DNA of 9,180 nucleotides from an uncultured Oscillospiraceae bacterium (GCA_934615645.1 CAKTTR010000071.1:1-9180); one strand, 5' to 3'. Shown: positions 1-6,809, numbered from the stretch's first letter. Made by a program: numbers and translations. Notes: generated by a model from the sequence alone, not told the origin.

Positions 1-77
1 GCATGGGGACTCGAACCCCAACGCATTGCTGCACGAGAACCTAAATCTCGCATGTCTACCAATTCCATCATGCCCGC
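1..77 (-). tRNA. tRNA-Leu (anticodon UAG), 3' end cut by window
   Basis: On the minus strand the sequence folds as a class II tRNA. The acceptor 5' strand GCGGGCA is at 77-71. The anticodon stem CGAGA/TCTCG encloses the loop TTTAGGT at 45-39, giving anticodon TAG (43-41), which reads CUA-type leucine codons. A short extra arm follows, then a T-arm with stem TGGGG/CCCCA around TTCGAGT. Only TGC of the 3' acceptor strand is inside the window; the last four pairing bases, the discriminator and CCA lie outside. The extra arm and the anticodon both support leucine. Confidence 0.95.
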
Positions 78-115
78 GTGGTGTTTGGAGGGGAGATGAT
101 GCAGCAATTTTTTTT

Positions 116-144
116 ATTTTATCATGCCAATAGGGAATGGTCAA
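116..144 (-). promoter_or_regulatory. Promoter of the tRNA-Leu transcript
   Basis: On the minus strand, TTGACC (144-139) is followed by a 17-bp spacer and TAAAAT (121-116). This is a near-consensus sigma-A promoter. Initiation would fall around 108-110, about 30 bases before the mature tRNA 5' end. It points away from the rny promoter, so the two transcripts diverge from the same AT-rich gap. Confidence 0.75.
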
Positions 145-215
145 TGGAATTTACGTGATTTGTGGCAGATTGCACAATTTCCAGGCAGTGTGTTTTTGCT
201 TTCTAACATTATTGC

Positions 216-244
216 TTGACAGTTCTTAAAAAGCACAGTACAAT
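216..244 (+). promoter_or_regulatory. Promoter of rny
   Basis: TTGACA (216-221) matches the -35 consensus exactly. A 17-bp spacer follows, then TACAAT (239-244), one mismatch from TATAAT. A start near 251 would give a leader of about 100 nt before the RNase Y start codon. No other gene lies between, so rny probably has its own promoter. Confidence 0.85.
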
Positions 245-262
245 AAATTTTGGATTGGTATG

Positions 263-296
263 GCCAGCAGAAAGATCTGGGGTAGATTCTGCCGGC
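263..296 (+). other. Possible stem-loop in the rny leader
   Basis: GCCAGCAGAA (263-272) can pair with TTCTGCCGGC (287-296) with one A/C mismatch, leaving a 14-nt loop. It lies in the untranslated leader between promoter and ribosome-binding site. There is no U-tract after it, so it is not an intrinsic terminator. A role in mRNA stability or autoregulation is speculation. Confidence 0.3.
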
Positions 297-351
297 TTGA
301 CTTATTCTCAACATACCCAAATTTTGAAAAAAAGGAGGTGTGCGCAGGTTT

Positions 352-1902
352 ATGCAATGGTACGTTATTGTCCTGCCCTTGGCAGGGTTTATTCTTGGTG
401 CTATTATCTTTTTCCTCGCCGGTATCCGCTACCGCAAAAAGGTCGCGGAGAAGGAGATCGGCAGCGCAGAGGATGAGGCCAGACGGCTCGTGAACGACGC
501 CATCAAGGCCGGTGAAAACAAAAAGCGCGAAATGCTGGTCGAAGCGAAAGAGGAAATCCATAAATCTCGTACCGAAAGCGAAAAGGAAAACAAGGAGCGC
601 CGGGCGGAACTGCAAAAACAGGAACGCCGGCTGCAGCAAAAAGAGGAATCTCTGGATAAGAAAATGGATTCCTTTGAGCGGAAGGAAGAGGATCTGCGGA
701 AAAAGCAGCAGCAGATTGCCGCCACCCAGGAGGAGGTCAATCTCATTAAAAAGAGCCAGCTGGAAATGCTGGAAAAGCTGTCCGGCCTGAGCCAGGAGGA
801 CGCGAAAAACTATCTGCTGCAGAACATCGAATCCGAAGTGCGCCACGAGTCGGCCATGAAGATCAAGGAGATCGAGGCGCAGTACAAAGAAGAGGCGGAC
901 AAGCTGGCAAGAGAAATCATCTCCATCGCGATCCAGCGCTGCGCGGCGGATCATACCGCTGAGGCAACAGTCTCTGTCGTGCCGCTGCCCAATGATGAAA
1001 TGAAAGGCCGCATCATCGGCCGTGAAGGCCGGAATATCCGCACCCTGGAGACGATTACCGGTGTCGATCTGATCATCGACGATACGCCGGAGGCCATCAC
1101 CGTCTCCTCCTTCGACCCGGTTCGCCGCGAGATTGCCCGTCTGGCGCTGGAAAAGCTCATCACAGACGGCCGCATCCACCCCACGCGGATCGAAGACATG
1201 GTCGAAAAGGCGCGCCGCGAGGTCGATCGCGTCATCAAGCAGGAGGGCGAGCGGGCCACCTTCGAGACGGGCATCCACAATCTGCATCCCGAGCTCATCA
1301 AGCTCTTGGGGCGGCAGAAGTACCGCACGTCTTACGGCCAGAATGTTCTTAACCACTCCATCGAGGTCGCGCATATTGCGGGTTTGCTTGCCAGCGAGCT
1401 GGGCGTAGATGTCCAGTTGGCAAAGCGCGCCGGCCTGCTGCATGACCTAGGCAAATCTGTCGACCACGAGATGGAAGGCAGCCACGTCCAGTTGGGTGTG
1501 GAGCTGGCCCGGAAATACAAGGAAAGCCCGGCTGTGATCCACGCCATCGAGGCGCATCACGGCGACGTGGAGCCGCGGACGGTCATCGCTTGCCTGGTGC
1601 AGGCGGCCGACGCCATCTCTGCATCCCGCCCCGGCGCAAGACGCGAGAATGTGGAAAACTACATCCGCCGTCTGGAAAAGCTGGAGACGCTCACCGGCTC
1701 TTACCCCGGCGTCGAAAAGGCATATGCCATCCAGGCGGGCCGCGAGGTCCGGATTATGGTCAAGCCCGAGGAGGTCTCGGAGGACAATATGATCCTGCTT
1801 GCCAGAGACCTGGCGAAGAAGATCGAGTCCGAGCTGGAATACCCCGGCCAGATCAAGGTCAACGTGATCCGCGAGACAAAAGCCGTGGAATACGCAAAAT
1901 AA
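352..1902 (+). CDS. rny: Ribonuclease Y
   Basis: RNase Y is a membrane-anchored endoribonuclease that starts bulk mRNA turnover in Firmicutes. The 516-residue product (B. subtilis protein about 520) shows every family part in order. An N-terminal membrane helix (about 3-24) is followed by a long charged coiled coil (about 30-200, rich in K, E, R and Q). A KH RNA-binding domain carries GRIIGREGRN (219-228). An HD metal-dependent phosphohydrolase domain has H335, the H364-D365 pair in LLHDLGK, and a later EAHHGD motif. I chose ATG 352 because the AAAGGAGG at 331-338 lies 13 nt upstream. The in-frame GTG at 340 lies only 1 nt after it, which is too close. The gene has its own promoter and a strong terminator, so it is probably monocistronic. 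No key residue is missing. Confidence 0.97.
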   Translation: MQWYVIVLPLAGFILGAIIFFLAGIRYRKKVAEKEIGSAEDEARRLVNDAIKAGENKKREMLVEAKEEIHKSRTESEKENKERRAELQKQERRLQQKEESLDKKMDSFERKEEDLRKKQQQIAATQEEVNLIKKSQLEMLEKLSGLSQEDAKNYLLQNIESEVRHESAMKIKEIEAQYKEEADKLAREIISIAIQRCAADHTAEATVSVVPLPNDEMKGRIIGREGRNIRTLETITGVDLIIDDTPEAITVSSFDPVRREIARLALEKLITDGRIHPTRIEDMVEKARREVDRVIKQEGERATFETGIHNLHPELIKLLGRQKYRTSYGQNVLNHSIEVAHIAGLLASELGVDVQLAKRAGLLHDLGKSVDHEMEGSHVQLGVELARKYKESPAVIHAIEAHHGDVEPRTVIACLVQAADAISASRPGARRENVENYIRRLEKLETLTGSYPGVEKAYAIQAGREVRIMVKPEEVSEDNMILLARDLAKKIESELEYPGQIKVNVIRETKAVEYAK

Positions 1903-1908
1903 TTGTTC

Positions 1909-1948
1909 GCAAAAAGGACACGCTGCTGCGGCAGCGTGTCCTTTTTGC
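1909..1948. terminator. Bidirectional intrinsic terminator between rny and the DUF4956 gene
   Basis: An uninterrupted 18-bp stem (GCAAAAAGGACACGCTGC at 1909-1926 against 1931-1948) has a TGCG loop. The stem begins in an A-tract and ends in a T-tract, so either transcript leaves a U-run at its 3' end. It lies between the convergent stops at 1902 and 1965 and can serve both. A smaller GGGGC-TTT-GCCCC hairpin at 1953-1965 touches the minus-strand stop codon. Confidence 0.9.
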
Positions 1949-1964
1949 GTGTGGGGCTTTGCCC

Positions 1965-2627
1965 CTATAGGACCTCTCGGGGCAGTGGGCGGGAGCAGAG
2001 GACATCAAGATTCCCGTTGCGGCAGCGGATCGCGTCGAGAAACGCCTTGGGCGGGGTATCGCCCGGAAGGACGATCTCGTATTCCAGCGAGAAGCGTGTG
2101 CCCATATTGGACGTTTTGACGCGGTTTAGGCGCCAGGCGCGGGTGTACTGCGCGAAGAGATCGTCAAAAAGGCCATCGTAATCCAGATTCTCTGGAATGG
2201 TGATCTTCAGCGTCCGGACTGCGGCGCGGTCCTGGCCAAAGCCCAGGGCGGTGAACAGCAGTAAAAAGCTGGTCAGCAGCAGGCAGGCCAGGACGGCGAT
2301 GCCGAGATAACCCATGCCGGTTGCAAGGCCGATGGCCATGGCAAGGAACAGCACAGCGATTTCCCGGGCTGTACCCGGGATCGAGCGGAAGCGGACAAGG
2401 CTGAACGCTCCGGCCACGGCGACGCCTGCGCCCAGATTGCCATTGACCAGCATGATGACGATCTGCACCACAGCGGGCAGGATCGCCAACGTAAGGCCAA
2501 AGCTCTGGCTTGTTCGGGCGCGGAAATTGCTGGCCAGGGCCAAAACGATGCCCAGCGCAAGGGAGACGCCGGTGCAGATCAAAAAGGTAGGCAGGGTCAA
2601 GCTCTGGCCCAGAATGGAATCAAGCAC
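1965..2627 (-). CDS. DUF4956 family membrane protein
   Basis: This 220-residue protein of unknown function has about four membrane helices in its N-terminal part (roughly 14-32, 44-61, 88-104 and 106-128) and a soluble C-terminal domain of about 90 residues. The hallmark is the conserved stretch GAFSLVRFRSIPGTAREIAV (73-92) between helices 2 and 3, which I associate with DUF4956. I chose GTG 2627 as start because AGGAGG (2642-2637) sits 9 nt upstream. Earlier in-frame starts lie inside the VTC gene without a ribosome-binding site. The start overlaps the VTC stop by 8 nt, so the two proteins are probably translationally coupled and may act together. In my knowledge of this family, DUF4956 genes often sit beside VTC-domain genes, which supports a membrane-partner role. 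The reaction is unknown. Confidence 0.85.
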   Translation of the reverse strand: MLDSILGQSLTLPTFLICTGVSLALGIVLALASNFRARTSQSFGLTLAILPAVVQIVIMLVNGNLGAGVAVAGAFSLVRFRSIPGTAREIAVLFLAMAIGLATGMGYLGIAVLACLLLTSFLLLFTALGFGQDRAAVRTLKITIPENLDYDGLFDDLFAQYTRAWRLNRVKTSNMGTRFSLEYEIVLPGDTPPKAFLDAIRCRNGNLDVLCSRPLPREVL

Positions 2628-3333
2628 AGCGCAGCCCCTCCTTTGCAAGCTCCTGCCGGTAGCAGGCGCCATATTTGGAAAACGAGGTAGGGAAAATGCC
2701 CTGGGCGGAGAGCAGGCGGCTTAGCCAGAGCGGGCAGGCGCCGGGGAGCTTGATCTCCAGCAAAACATCGTCCGGCGGCAGCAGGGGCGCGCCGTGATCG
2801 CCCAGGCGCAGGTCCAGCTCCGTCTGCCGCCAGCGGAGGTTCGTATCAAAGGTGACCCGCAGGCCAGCATCCTGCGCGCCGGAGAAGGCTTGGCGATCAT
2901 AGGCGATAAAGACCCGAGGCTCCGCCCGGTAGCGGGCCTGAAATTGGGCGATCTCTGCGCCGATCTGCCCGGCGGCACGGACTGGCAGGTCCCGCGTTAG
3001 CAGACCGGCGGCCTCCTGTGCTGCGGCTGTGATCCGGCGTTTGTAGACGATACCGGCATACTTTTTCTTGATTTCCAGAAAAACCGGCGCTTGATCGCTG
3101 GGGACGCCGTAGCTGCGGACCCGGAGCTTTTCTTTATAGACCGGCTTTTCCAGGCAGGCCCGGATCAGCTGCCAATCGGCGGTGTCATAATAAAGATTGC
3201 AGATGGTGTAACTGCTGTAGCGGTCCGGGGTGAGATAGGGCTGCATTTGCTGCAGCAGCGCCTGCTGCTGGCCGGCACGCAGCCGGTACTTTTTTTCATA
3301 GCGGGCAAAGCTTGTTTGAATTTGCTCTTTCAT
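2620..3333 (-). CDS. VTC-domain protein (polyphosphate polymerase-like)
   Basis: The 237-residue protein matches the VTC domain, a triphosphate-tunnel fold whose yeast member Vtc4 makes polyphosphate from ATP. Charged strand motifs typical of the tunnel are visible: RYEKKYR (11-17), KLRVRSYG with R71 and R73, FLEIKKK with E87 and K89, AYDRQAF (144-150), LLEIKLPG with E193 and K195, and SFSKYG with K220. It is close to the length of the single domain, has no membrane segment or signal peptide, and should be cytoplasmic. ATG 3333 is preceded by AGAAGGAGG at 8 nt spacing. The gene opens a minus-strand operon with DUF4956, and the operator region upstream is shared with divergent surface-protein genes. 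Whether the bacterial protein really makes polyphosphate is not shown by sequence; it could modify another phosphate substrate. Confidence 0.85.
   Translation of the reverse strand: MKEQIQTSFARYEKKYRLRAGQQQALLQQMQPYLTPDRYSSYTICNLYYDTADWQLIRACLEKPVYKEKLRVRSYGVPSDQAPVFLEIKKKYAGIVYKRRITAAAQEAAGLLTRDLPVRAAGQIGAEIAQFQARYRAEPRVFIAYDRQAFSGAQDAGLRVTFDTNLRWRQTELDLRLGDHGAPLLPPDDVLLEIKLPGACPLWLSRLLSAQGIFPTSFSKYGACYRQELAKEGLRCA
2637..2642 (-). promoter_or_regulatory. Ribosome-binding site that decides the DUF4956 start
   Basis: AGGAGG on the minus strand is embedded in the last codons of the VTC gene (A-K-E-G region). It sits 9 nt before the GTG at 2627. It explains the choice of a GTG start that overlaps the previous stop and suggests coupled translation. 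Confidence 0.75.
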
Positions 3334-3356
3334 AGGGCGTACCTCCTTCTGGACCT

Positions 3357-3362
3357 ATCCTA
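3357..3362 (-). promoter_or_regulatory. Probable -10 element of the VTC-DUF4956 operon
   Basis: TAGGAT on the minus strand lies 10 bp downstream of the proximal half-site CTTTAA (3378-3373). There is no good -35 hexamer at 17 bp, so the direct repeats occupy the -35 position, as in activator-dependent promoters. Transcription would begin about 10-15 bases before the AGAAGGAGG of the VTC gene, giving a short leader. Confidence 0.5.
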
Positions 3363-3372
3363 GCCGATGAAA

Positions 3373-3412
3373 TTAAAGGCAACCTAAAGGCGCGCCTTTA
3401 GCTAAGCTTTAG
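3373..3412. promoter_or_regulatory. Divergent operator: two back-to-back 11-bp-period direct repeats
   Basis: Plus-strand half-sites CTTTAG lie at 3396-3401 and 3407-3412. Minus-strand half-sites CTTTAG (3389-3384) and CTTTAA (3378-3373) mirror them. Each pair has an 11-bp period, and the array is symmetric about 3392/3393. The centre forms a perfect 16-bp palindrome (3385-3400), and GCAACCTAAAG (3379-3389) repeats inverted at 3407-3417. Direct half-sites one helical turn apart are how OmpR/PhoB-family response regulators bind. No regulator gene is in the window, so its identity is inferred only from the pattern. Confidence 0.7.
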
Positions 3413-3422
3413 GTTGCACTGC

Positions 3423-3428
3423 TATGCT
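3423..3428 (+). promoter_or_regulatory. Probable -10 element of the surface-protein operon
   Basis: TATGCT lies 10 bp downstream of the proximal plus-strand half-site (3407-3412), mirroring the spacing on the other strand. No consensus -35 is present. A start near 3435 would give a leader of about 75 nt ending in AAGGAGG (3493-3499) before the lipoprotein ATG. Confidence 0.5.
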
Positions 3429-3508
3429 TTGCCCAGAAACCGAAACCAAAGTGCCGTGACCTGGCTGGATGTGCCGGGCCGCATGCGTAAATAAGGAGGT
3501 TGTTTCAA

Positions 3509-5428
3509 ATGAAAAAATGGAAGAAATGGACGGCGCTGCTCTGCGCCGGGGCGATGCTCATCTCCCTGGCTGCCTGCGGCACGCAGAGCGCTGGTTCTGA
3601 TTCGCTGTCAGCCTACGCCGGGCAGAGCGTAACGGGGCAGATCACCGCCTTGGATGGCACGTCCGTCACGCTGCAATTGGGGGAGCTGAGCCAGTCTGAT
3701 GCTACGCAGCCCTCGGACGCGACGCCACCGGAGAAGCCGGAAAGCGACCGCAGCGATGATACTGCTGGGCAGAAAGACGGGACACAGCAGTCCGATGCAA
3801 CACCGCCGGAGAAGCCAGAGGGTGACGCCACCGGTGATGGAGCAGCGCAAGATGCTGGGACGCAGCCGTCGGATATGACACCGCCGGAAAAACCGGAGGG
3901 TGACGCCACCGATGATGGAGCAGCGCAAGATGCCGGGACGCAGCCGTCCGACGCGACGCCGCCGGAAAAACCGGAAGGCGACAGCGACGGTGCGGCCATG
4001 GACGGCAGTACGCCGCCGGACGGCCAGATGCCGAATGGTACGCCGAGCGAGCAGACGTTCACCGCGGGCACCCAGACGCTGACGGTGGATCTCGCAGACG
4101 TGACGATCACCCAAAATGACGAGAGCATTGCATTTGCGGACCTCGCGGTGGACGATATTCTGACCCTGACCTTTGACGAAGACGGCACGCTCACCGCCGC
4201 CGCACTGGAGACGCTTTCCAGCGGCAGCGCGGGGGGCGACCAGGGCGACAGTGCCACGACCATCACGGAAGACGGTACGTATACCGACACCGCCTATTAC
4301 TCCACCGGCGATGATGAAAACGCCCTGCGGGTGGACGGCGCAACGGTGACGCTGGAAAATAGTACTGTCTCGAAAAACGGCGGCGCGTCGTCCAACGCGG
4401 AAAACGGCGATTTCTACGGCGTCAACGCCGCCCTCCTGGCGACAAATGGCGCGCAGGTGACGATCCGGAACGCAACGATCACCTCGGACGCGCAAAATGG
4501 CAACGGCGTTTTTAGCTATGGCAGCGGGACGACCGTCCAGATCTCAGACTCTACCATCACGACGACCGCCGATAATTCCGGCGGCCTGCAGACGACCGGC
4601 GGCGGGACAACGAATGCAGAGAACCTGACCGTCGAGACCAGCGGCAACTCCTCCGCGGCCATCCGCTCCGACCGGGGCGGCGGCACCGTCACCGTCGACG
4701 GCGGCAGCTATACCTCCAACGGCTATAACTCCCCGGCGGTGTATTCCACGGCGGATATCACGGTCCAAAACGCAGCGCTGACCGCCAATCACTCTGAGGC
4801 GCTCGTGATCGAAGGGGAGAATAGCATCACCCTGGAAAACTGCGATGTCACCGGCAATATGAGCGATACCGAAGGGGCAAGCTCCGATGAAAATGTCCAC
4901 AATGTGATGATCTACCAGTCCATGTCCGGCGACGCCAATGTCGGCACGGCAGAATTCTCGATGACCGGCGGCTCGATGACCGGGAAAAACGGGGACCTCA
5001 TCTATGTGACGAATACCAGCTGCACCCTGCGGCTCTCCGGCGTCACGCTGGAGAATGAGGATGCGGACGGCCTGCTCCTCCGGGTCGCGGGCAACGCAGC
5101 GACCCATGGCTGGGGCACCGCCGGCAGCAACGGCGCGCAGGTCGAATTCGCCGCGGATGACCAGGTGCTGACCGGGGATATCTCCGTCGATGCGATCTCC
5201 TCGCTGCAGCTGCGGCTGTGCAATGGAAGCACGTATACCGGCGCGATCCAGATGGTCGAGAACGCCCAGGGCGGCACGTCGGCCGATGCCCAGGTCAATG
5301 TGACGATCGAGAGTGGCTGCACCTGGGTCCTGACCGGCGACTGCACCATCACGAGCCTGGAGAATAACGGGACGATCGACTTTAACGGCTATACCATTAC
5401 CCTGGCCGACGGAACGGTCCTGCAGTAA
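3509..5428 (+). CDS. Beta-helix surface lipoprotein with Pro/Asp-rich repeat stalk
   Basis: A 639-residue exported protein. A lysine-rich start and hydrophobic core lead to the lipobox LAAC, with Cys23 as the expected lipid anchor, so it should sit on the outer face of the membrane. Residues about 37-61 (GQSVTGQITALDGTSVTLQL) and 180-235 resemble two parts of one small beta-domain of DUF5666 type, separated by four 26-residue repeats rich in P, E, D and T (66-167). From about 250 to the end, short strand-turn repeats such as VTLENSTV, VTIRNATI and VQISDSTI indicate a right-handed parallel beta-helix, a fold used for binding or cleaving polysaccharides. ATG 3509 is chosen because AAGGAGG lies 9 nt upstream; the TTG at 3500 abuts it. 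The next gene starts 14 nt after the stop, so they form an operon. Enzyme activity cannot be assigned; adhesin or glycan binding is inference. Confidence 0.85.
   Translation: MKKWKKWTALLCAGAMLISLAACGTQSAGSDSLSAYAGQSVTGQITALDGTSVTLQLGELSQSDATQPSDATPPEKPESDRSDDTAGQKDGTQQSDATPPEKPEGDATGDGAAQDAGTQPSDMTPPEKPEGDATDDGAAQDAGTQPSDATPPEKPEGDSDGAAMDGSTPPDGQMPNGTPSEQTFTAGTQTLTVDLADVTITQNDESIAFADLAVDDILTLTFDEDGTLTAAALETLSSGSAGGDQGDSATTITEDGTYTDTAYYSTGDDENALRVDGATVTLENSTVSKNGGASSNAENGDFYGVNAALLATNGAQVTIRNATITSDAQNGNGVFSYGSGTTVQISDSTITTTADNSGGLQTTGGGTTNAENLTVETSGNSSAAIRSDRGGGTVTVDGGSYTSNGYNSPAVYSTADITVQNAALTANHSEALVIEGENSITLENCDVTGNMSDTEGASSDENVHNVMIYQSMSGDANVGTAEFSMTGGSMTGKNGDLIYVTNTSCTLRLSGVTLENEDADGLLLRVAGNAATHGWGTAGSNGAQVEFAADDQVLTGDISVDAISSLQLRLCNGSTYTGAIQMVENAQGGTSADAQVNVTIESGCTWVLTGDCTITSLENNGTIDFNGYTITLADGTVLQ
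3704..4009 (+). repeat. Tandem 78-bp repeats encoding the lipoprotein stalk
   Basis: Units start at 3704, 3782, 3860 and 3938, each 78 bp (26 codons), with the last one shortened to about 72 bp. The peptide unit reads roughly TQPSDATPPEKPEGDATDDG plus AAQDAG. Units 2, 3 and 4 are closer to each other than to unit 1, which differs after PEKPE. The frame is kept, so copy number can change without breaking the gene. The composition suits an extended spacer holding the beta-helix away from the membrane. Confidence 0.9.
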
Positions 5429-5442
5429 CAAAGGAGGCGGCT

Positions 5443-6732
5443 ATGAAACGAAAAACGGCTCTGCGTTGGGCTGCGGCAGACGCCCTGTGCTTTTCCTTTT
5501 CCGATAATGCCATTGCCGTCACAGGGGAGAGCGGGTCCGGCTATACCGTGGGGGGAACGACGCTGACGATCAGTGCCGCCGGGACCTATCAGGTCTCGGG
5601 CTAATGCAGCGACGGCGCGATCAAGATCAAAAAAGGGGTCACCGGCGTCACCCTGGTCCTGGCGGGCTTGGACCTGACCAGTGCCGATACCGCGCCGGAA
5701 AACGAAAACGCAGAAAACGCCGTGCTGAAATGCAAGGCAGGCAGCCAGGTCGTGCTGGGCGGCGGGGGAACGCTGATCATCACGTCCCACGGCAAGCACG
5801 GTATCTCCTCCGGCGGGGCAGACGAGCAGGACGCCAGCTTGCGTGTCTGCACTCTGACCTTGCAGATCACGACCGAAGTCGGCGATGCCATCCACGCCGG
5901 GCAGGCACTGACGATCGAGAGCGGGGCGCTGACCTTGAACGCCGCTGATGACGCGCTGCACAGCGATGTGTTGCTTACCATCGGCGCGGCAGATACAGAC
6001 GGCCCGGCGATCTGCATCACCGGCTGCTATGAGGGCGTCGAAGCGGCGCAGATCGCCATCTGCAGCGGCGATCTGGAGATCACCGCGACGGATGACTGCA
6101 TCAATGCTGCCAATTCCCAGCTGCAAGGCGCTGCGTTCGAGATCGCCATCTCCGGCGGCCGCATCACGGCCTACAGCACCGGCGGCGATGGCTTTGATTC
6201 CAACGGCACCATGACGATCACCGGTGGTGACATCACCGTCTGGACCGCCAACACAGCGGACAACCAACCCCTGGACGCCGATGGCGCGATCACCATCACC
6301 GGCGGGACGGTCCTAGCGGCGGGCGGCAGTGGCGGCATGGGGATGCAGCTCACGACGGAACAGCCCTATCTGCTCCAGCAGAGCGGCGCTGCCATTGCGG
6401 CGGGCGAGACGCTCTGCGTCGCCGATGCGGATGGGACGAGCATTCTGGATGCAGGCCAGGCCCCCTGCGCTGTCAGCTTCCTGTTCTATACCAGCTCCGA
6501 TCTGACGGACGGCCAGACGTATACGCTCCAGCACTCCGGCAGCACATCGGCGCAGTTAGAAGCCCAGACCGGTGCGCTGCAGGGCGGCATGATGCAGGGA
6601 GGTCCGGCGGGCGGACCGGGCGCGGGCAACGGACGCCCGGACGCCCAGCCATCTGGCGGCCAGGGCGGCGCGCCTGCCGCGCCTGCAGATGGCACCCCGC
6701 CTAGCGGCGCCTCCAATGGCACAAGCGCCTGA
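5443..6732 (+). pseudogene. Cthe_2159-family carbohydrate-binding surface protein, interrupted by in-frame TAA
   Basis: The frame opens at ATG 5443 after AAGGAGG (10-11 nt before it), 14 nt past the lipoprotein stop. It reads 53 codons to TAA at 5602-5604, then continues open in the same frame to the TGA at 6730-6732. Joined, it is 429 codons. The part just before the stop (TLTISAAGTYQVSG) and just after (CSDGAIKIKKGVTGVTLVL) are contiguous halves of the family's N-terminal motif. Later motifs (CYEGVEAAQI, ATDDCINAAN, GDGFDSNGTMTITGG, LDADGAITITGGTVLAAGGS) are typical of the Cthe_2159 beta-helix family, whose C. thermocellum member binds polysaccharide. The tail is Gly/Pro/Ala-rich. The signal peptide is odd, with Asp13 and Asp21 breaking its hydrophobic core. 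A single-base nonsense mutation is likeliest; readthrough or sequencing error are alternatives. The 53-residue piece alone has no plausible function. Confidence 0.8.
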
Positions 6733-6739
6733 CCCTTGC

Positions 6740-6789
6740 AAAAAAGCACTGCGCTTTGCCGGTTTTGCCCGGCGGCGCAGCGCTTTTTT
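6740..6789 (+). terminator. Intrinsic terminator of the surface-protein operon
   Basis: AAAAAAGC (6740-6747) pairs with GCTTTTTT (6782-6789), CTGCGC (6749-6754) with GCGCAG (6775-6780), and GCCGG (6758-6762) with CCGGC (6769-6773). Together they make a long, slightly bulged hairpin ending in six Ts. It starts 7 nt after the stop at 6732, which fits the end of the two-gene plus-strand unit. Confidence 0.85.
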
Positions 6790-6809
6790 CGCTTTCCTCC
6801 TGCGGACAG

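Noticed and set aside
340..351. GTG at 340 as the rny start
   Set aside because: It lies only 1 nt after AAAGGAGG, too close for initiation; ATG 352 is better placed and gives the usual family N-terminus.
226..1443. 405-codon open frame on the minus strand opposite rny
   Set aside because: It is antisense to a clear, complete RNase Y gene, its translation has no recognisable domain, and it arises from the codon bias of a GC-rich gene.
3704..4009. CRISPR-like array
   Set aside because: The units are contiguous coding repeats without unique spacers and keep the reading frame.
3608..4495. 295-codon minus-strand frame opposite the lipoprotein repeats
   Set aside because: A mirror of the plus-strand repeat coding (runs of RRR and AVAF-like residues), with no ribosome-binding site and no family signal.
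4544..5431. 295-codon minus-strand frame opposite the beta-helix region
   Set aside because: A shadow of the plus-strand beta-helix; periodic GD/DG-rich peptide without known motifs or a start signal.
5602..5604. Recoding of the internal stop as selenocysteine or pyrrolysine
   Set aside because: The codon is TAA, not TGA or TAG, and no insertion hairpin is evident directly after it.
5604..5948. Restart at the TAATG overlapping the internal stop
   Set aside because: That ATG opens a different frame giving an Arg-rich peptide. It does not restore the Cthe_2159 reading frame, so it cannot rescue the gene.
5389..6267. 292-codon minus-strand frame across the interrupted Cthe_2159-type gene
   Set aside because: The plus strand carries clear family motifs over the whole stretch; the minus frame has none.
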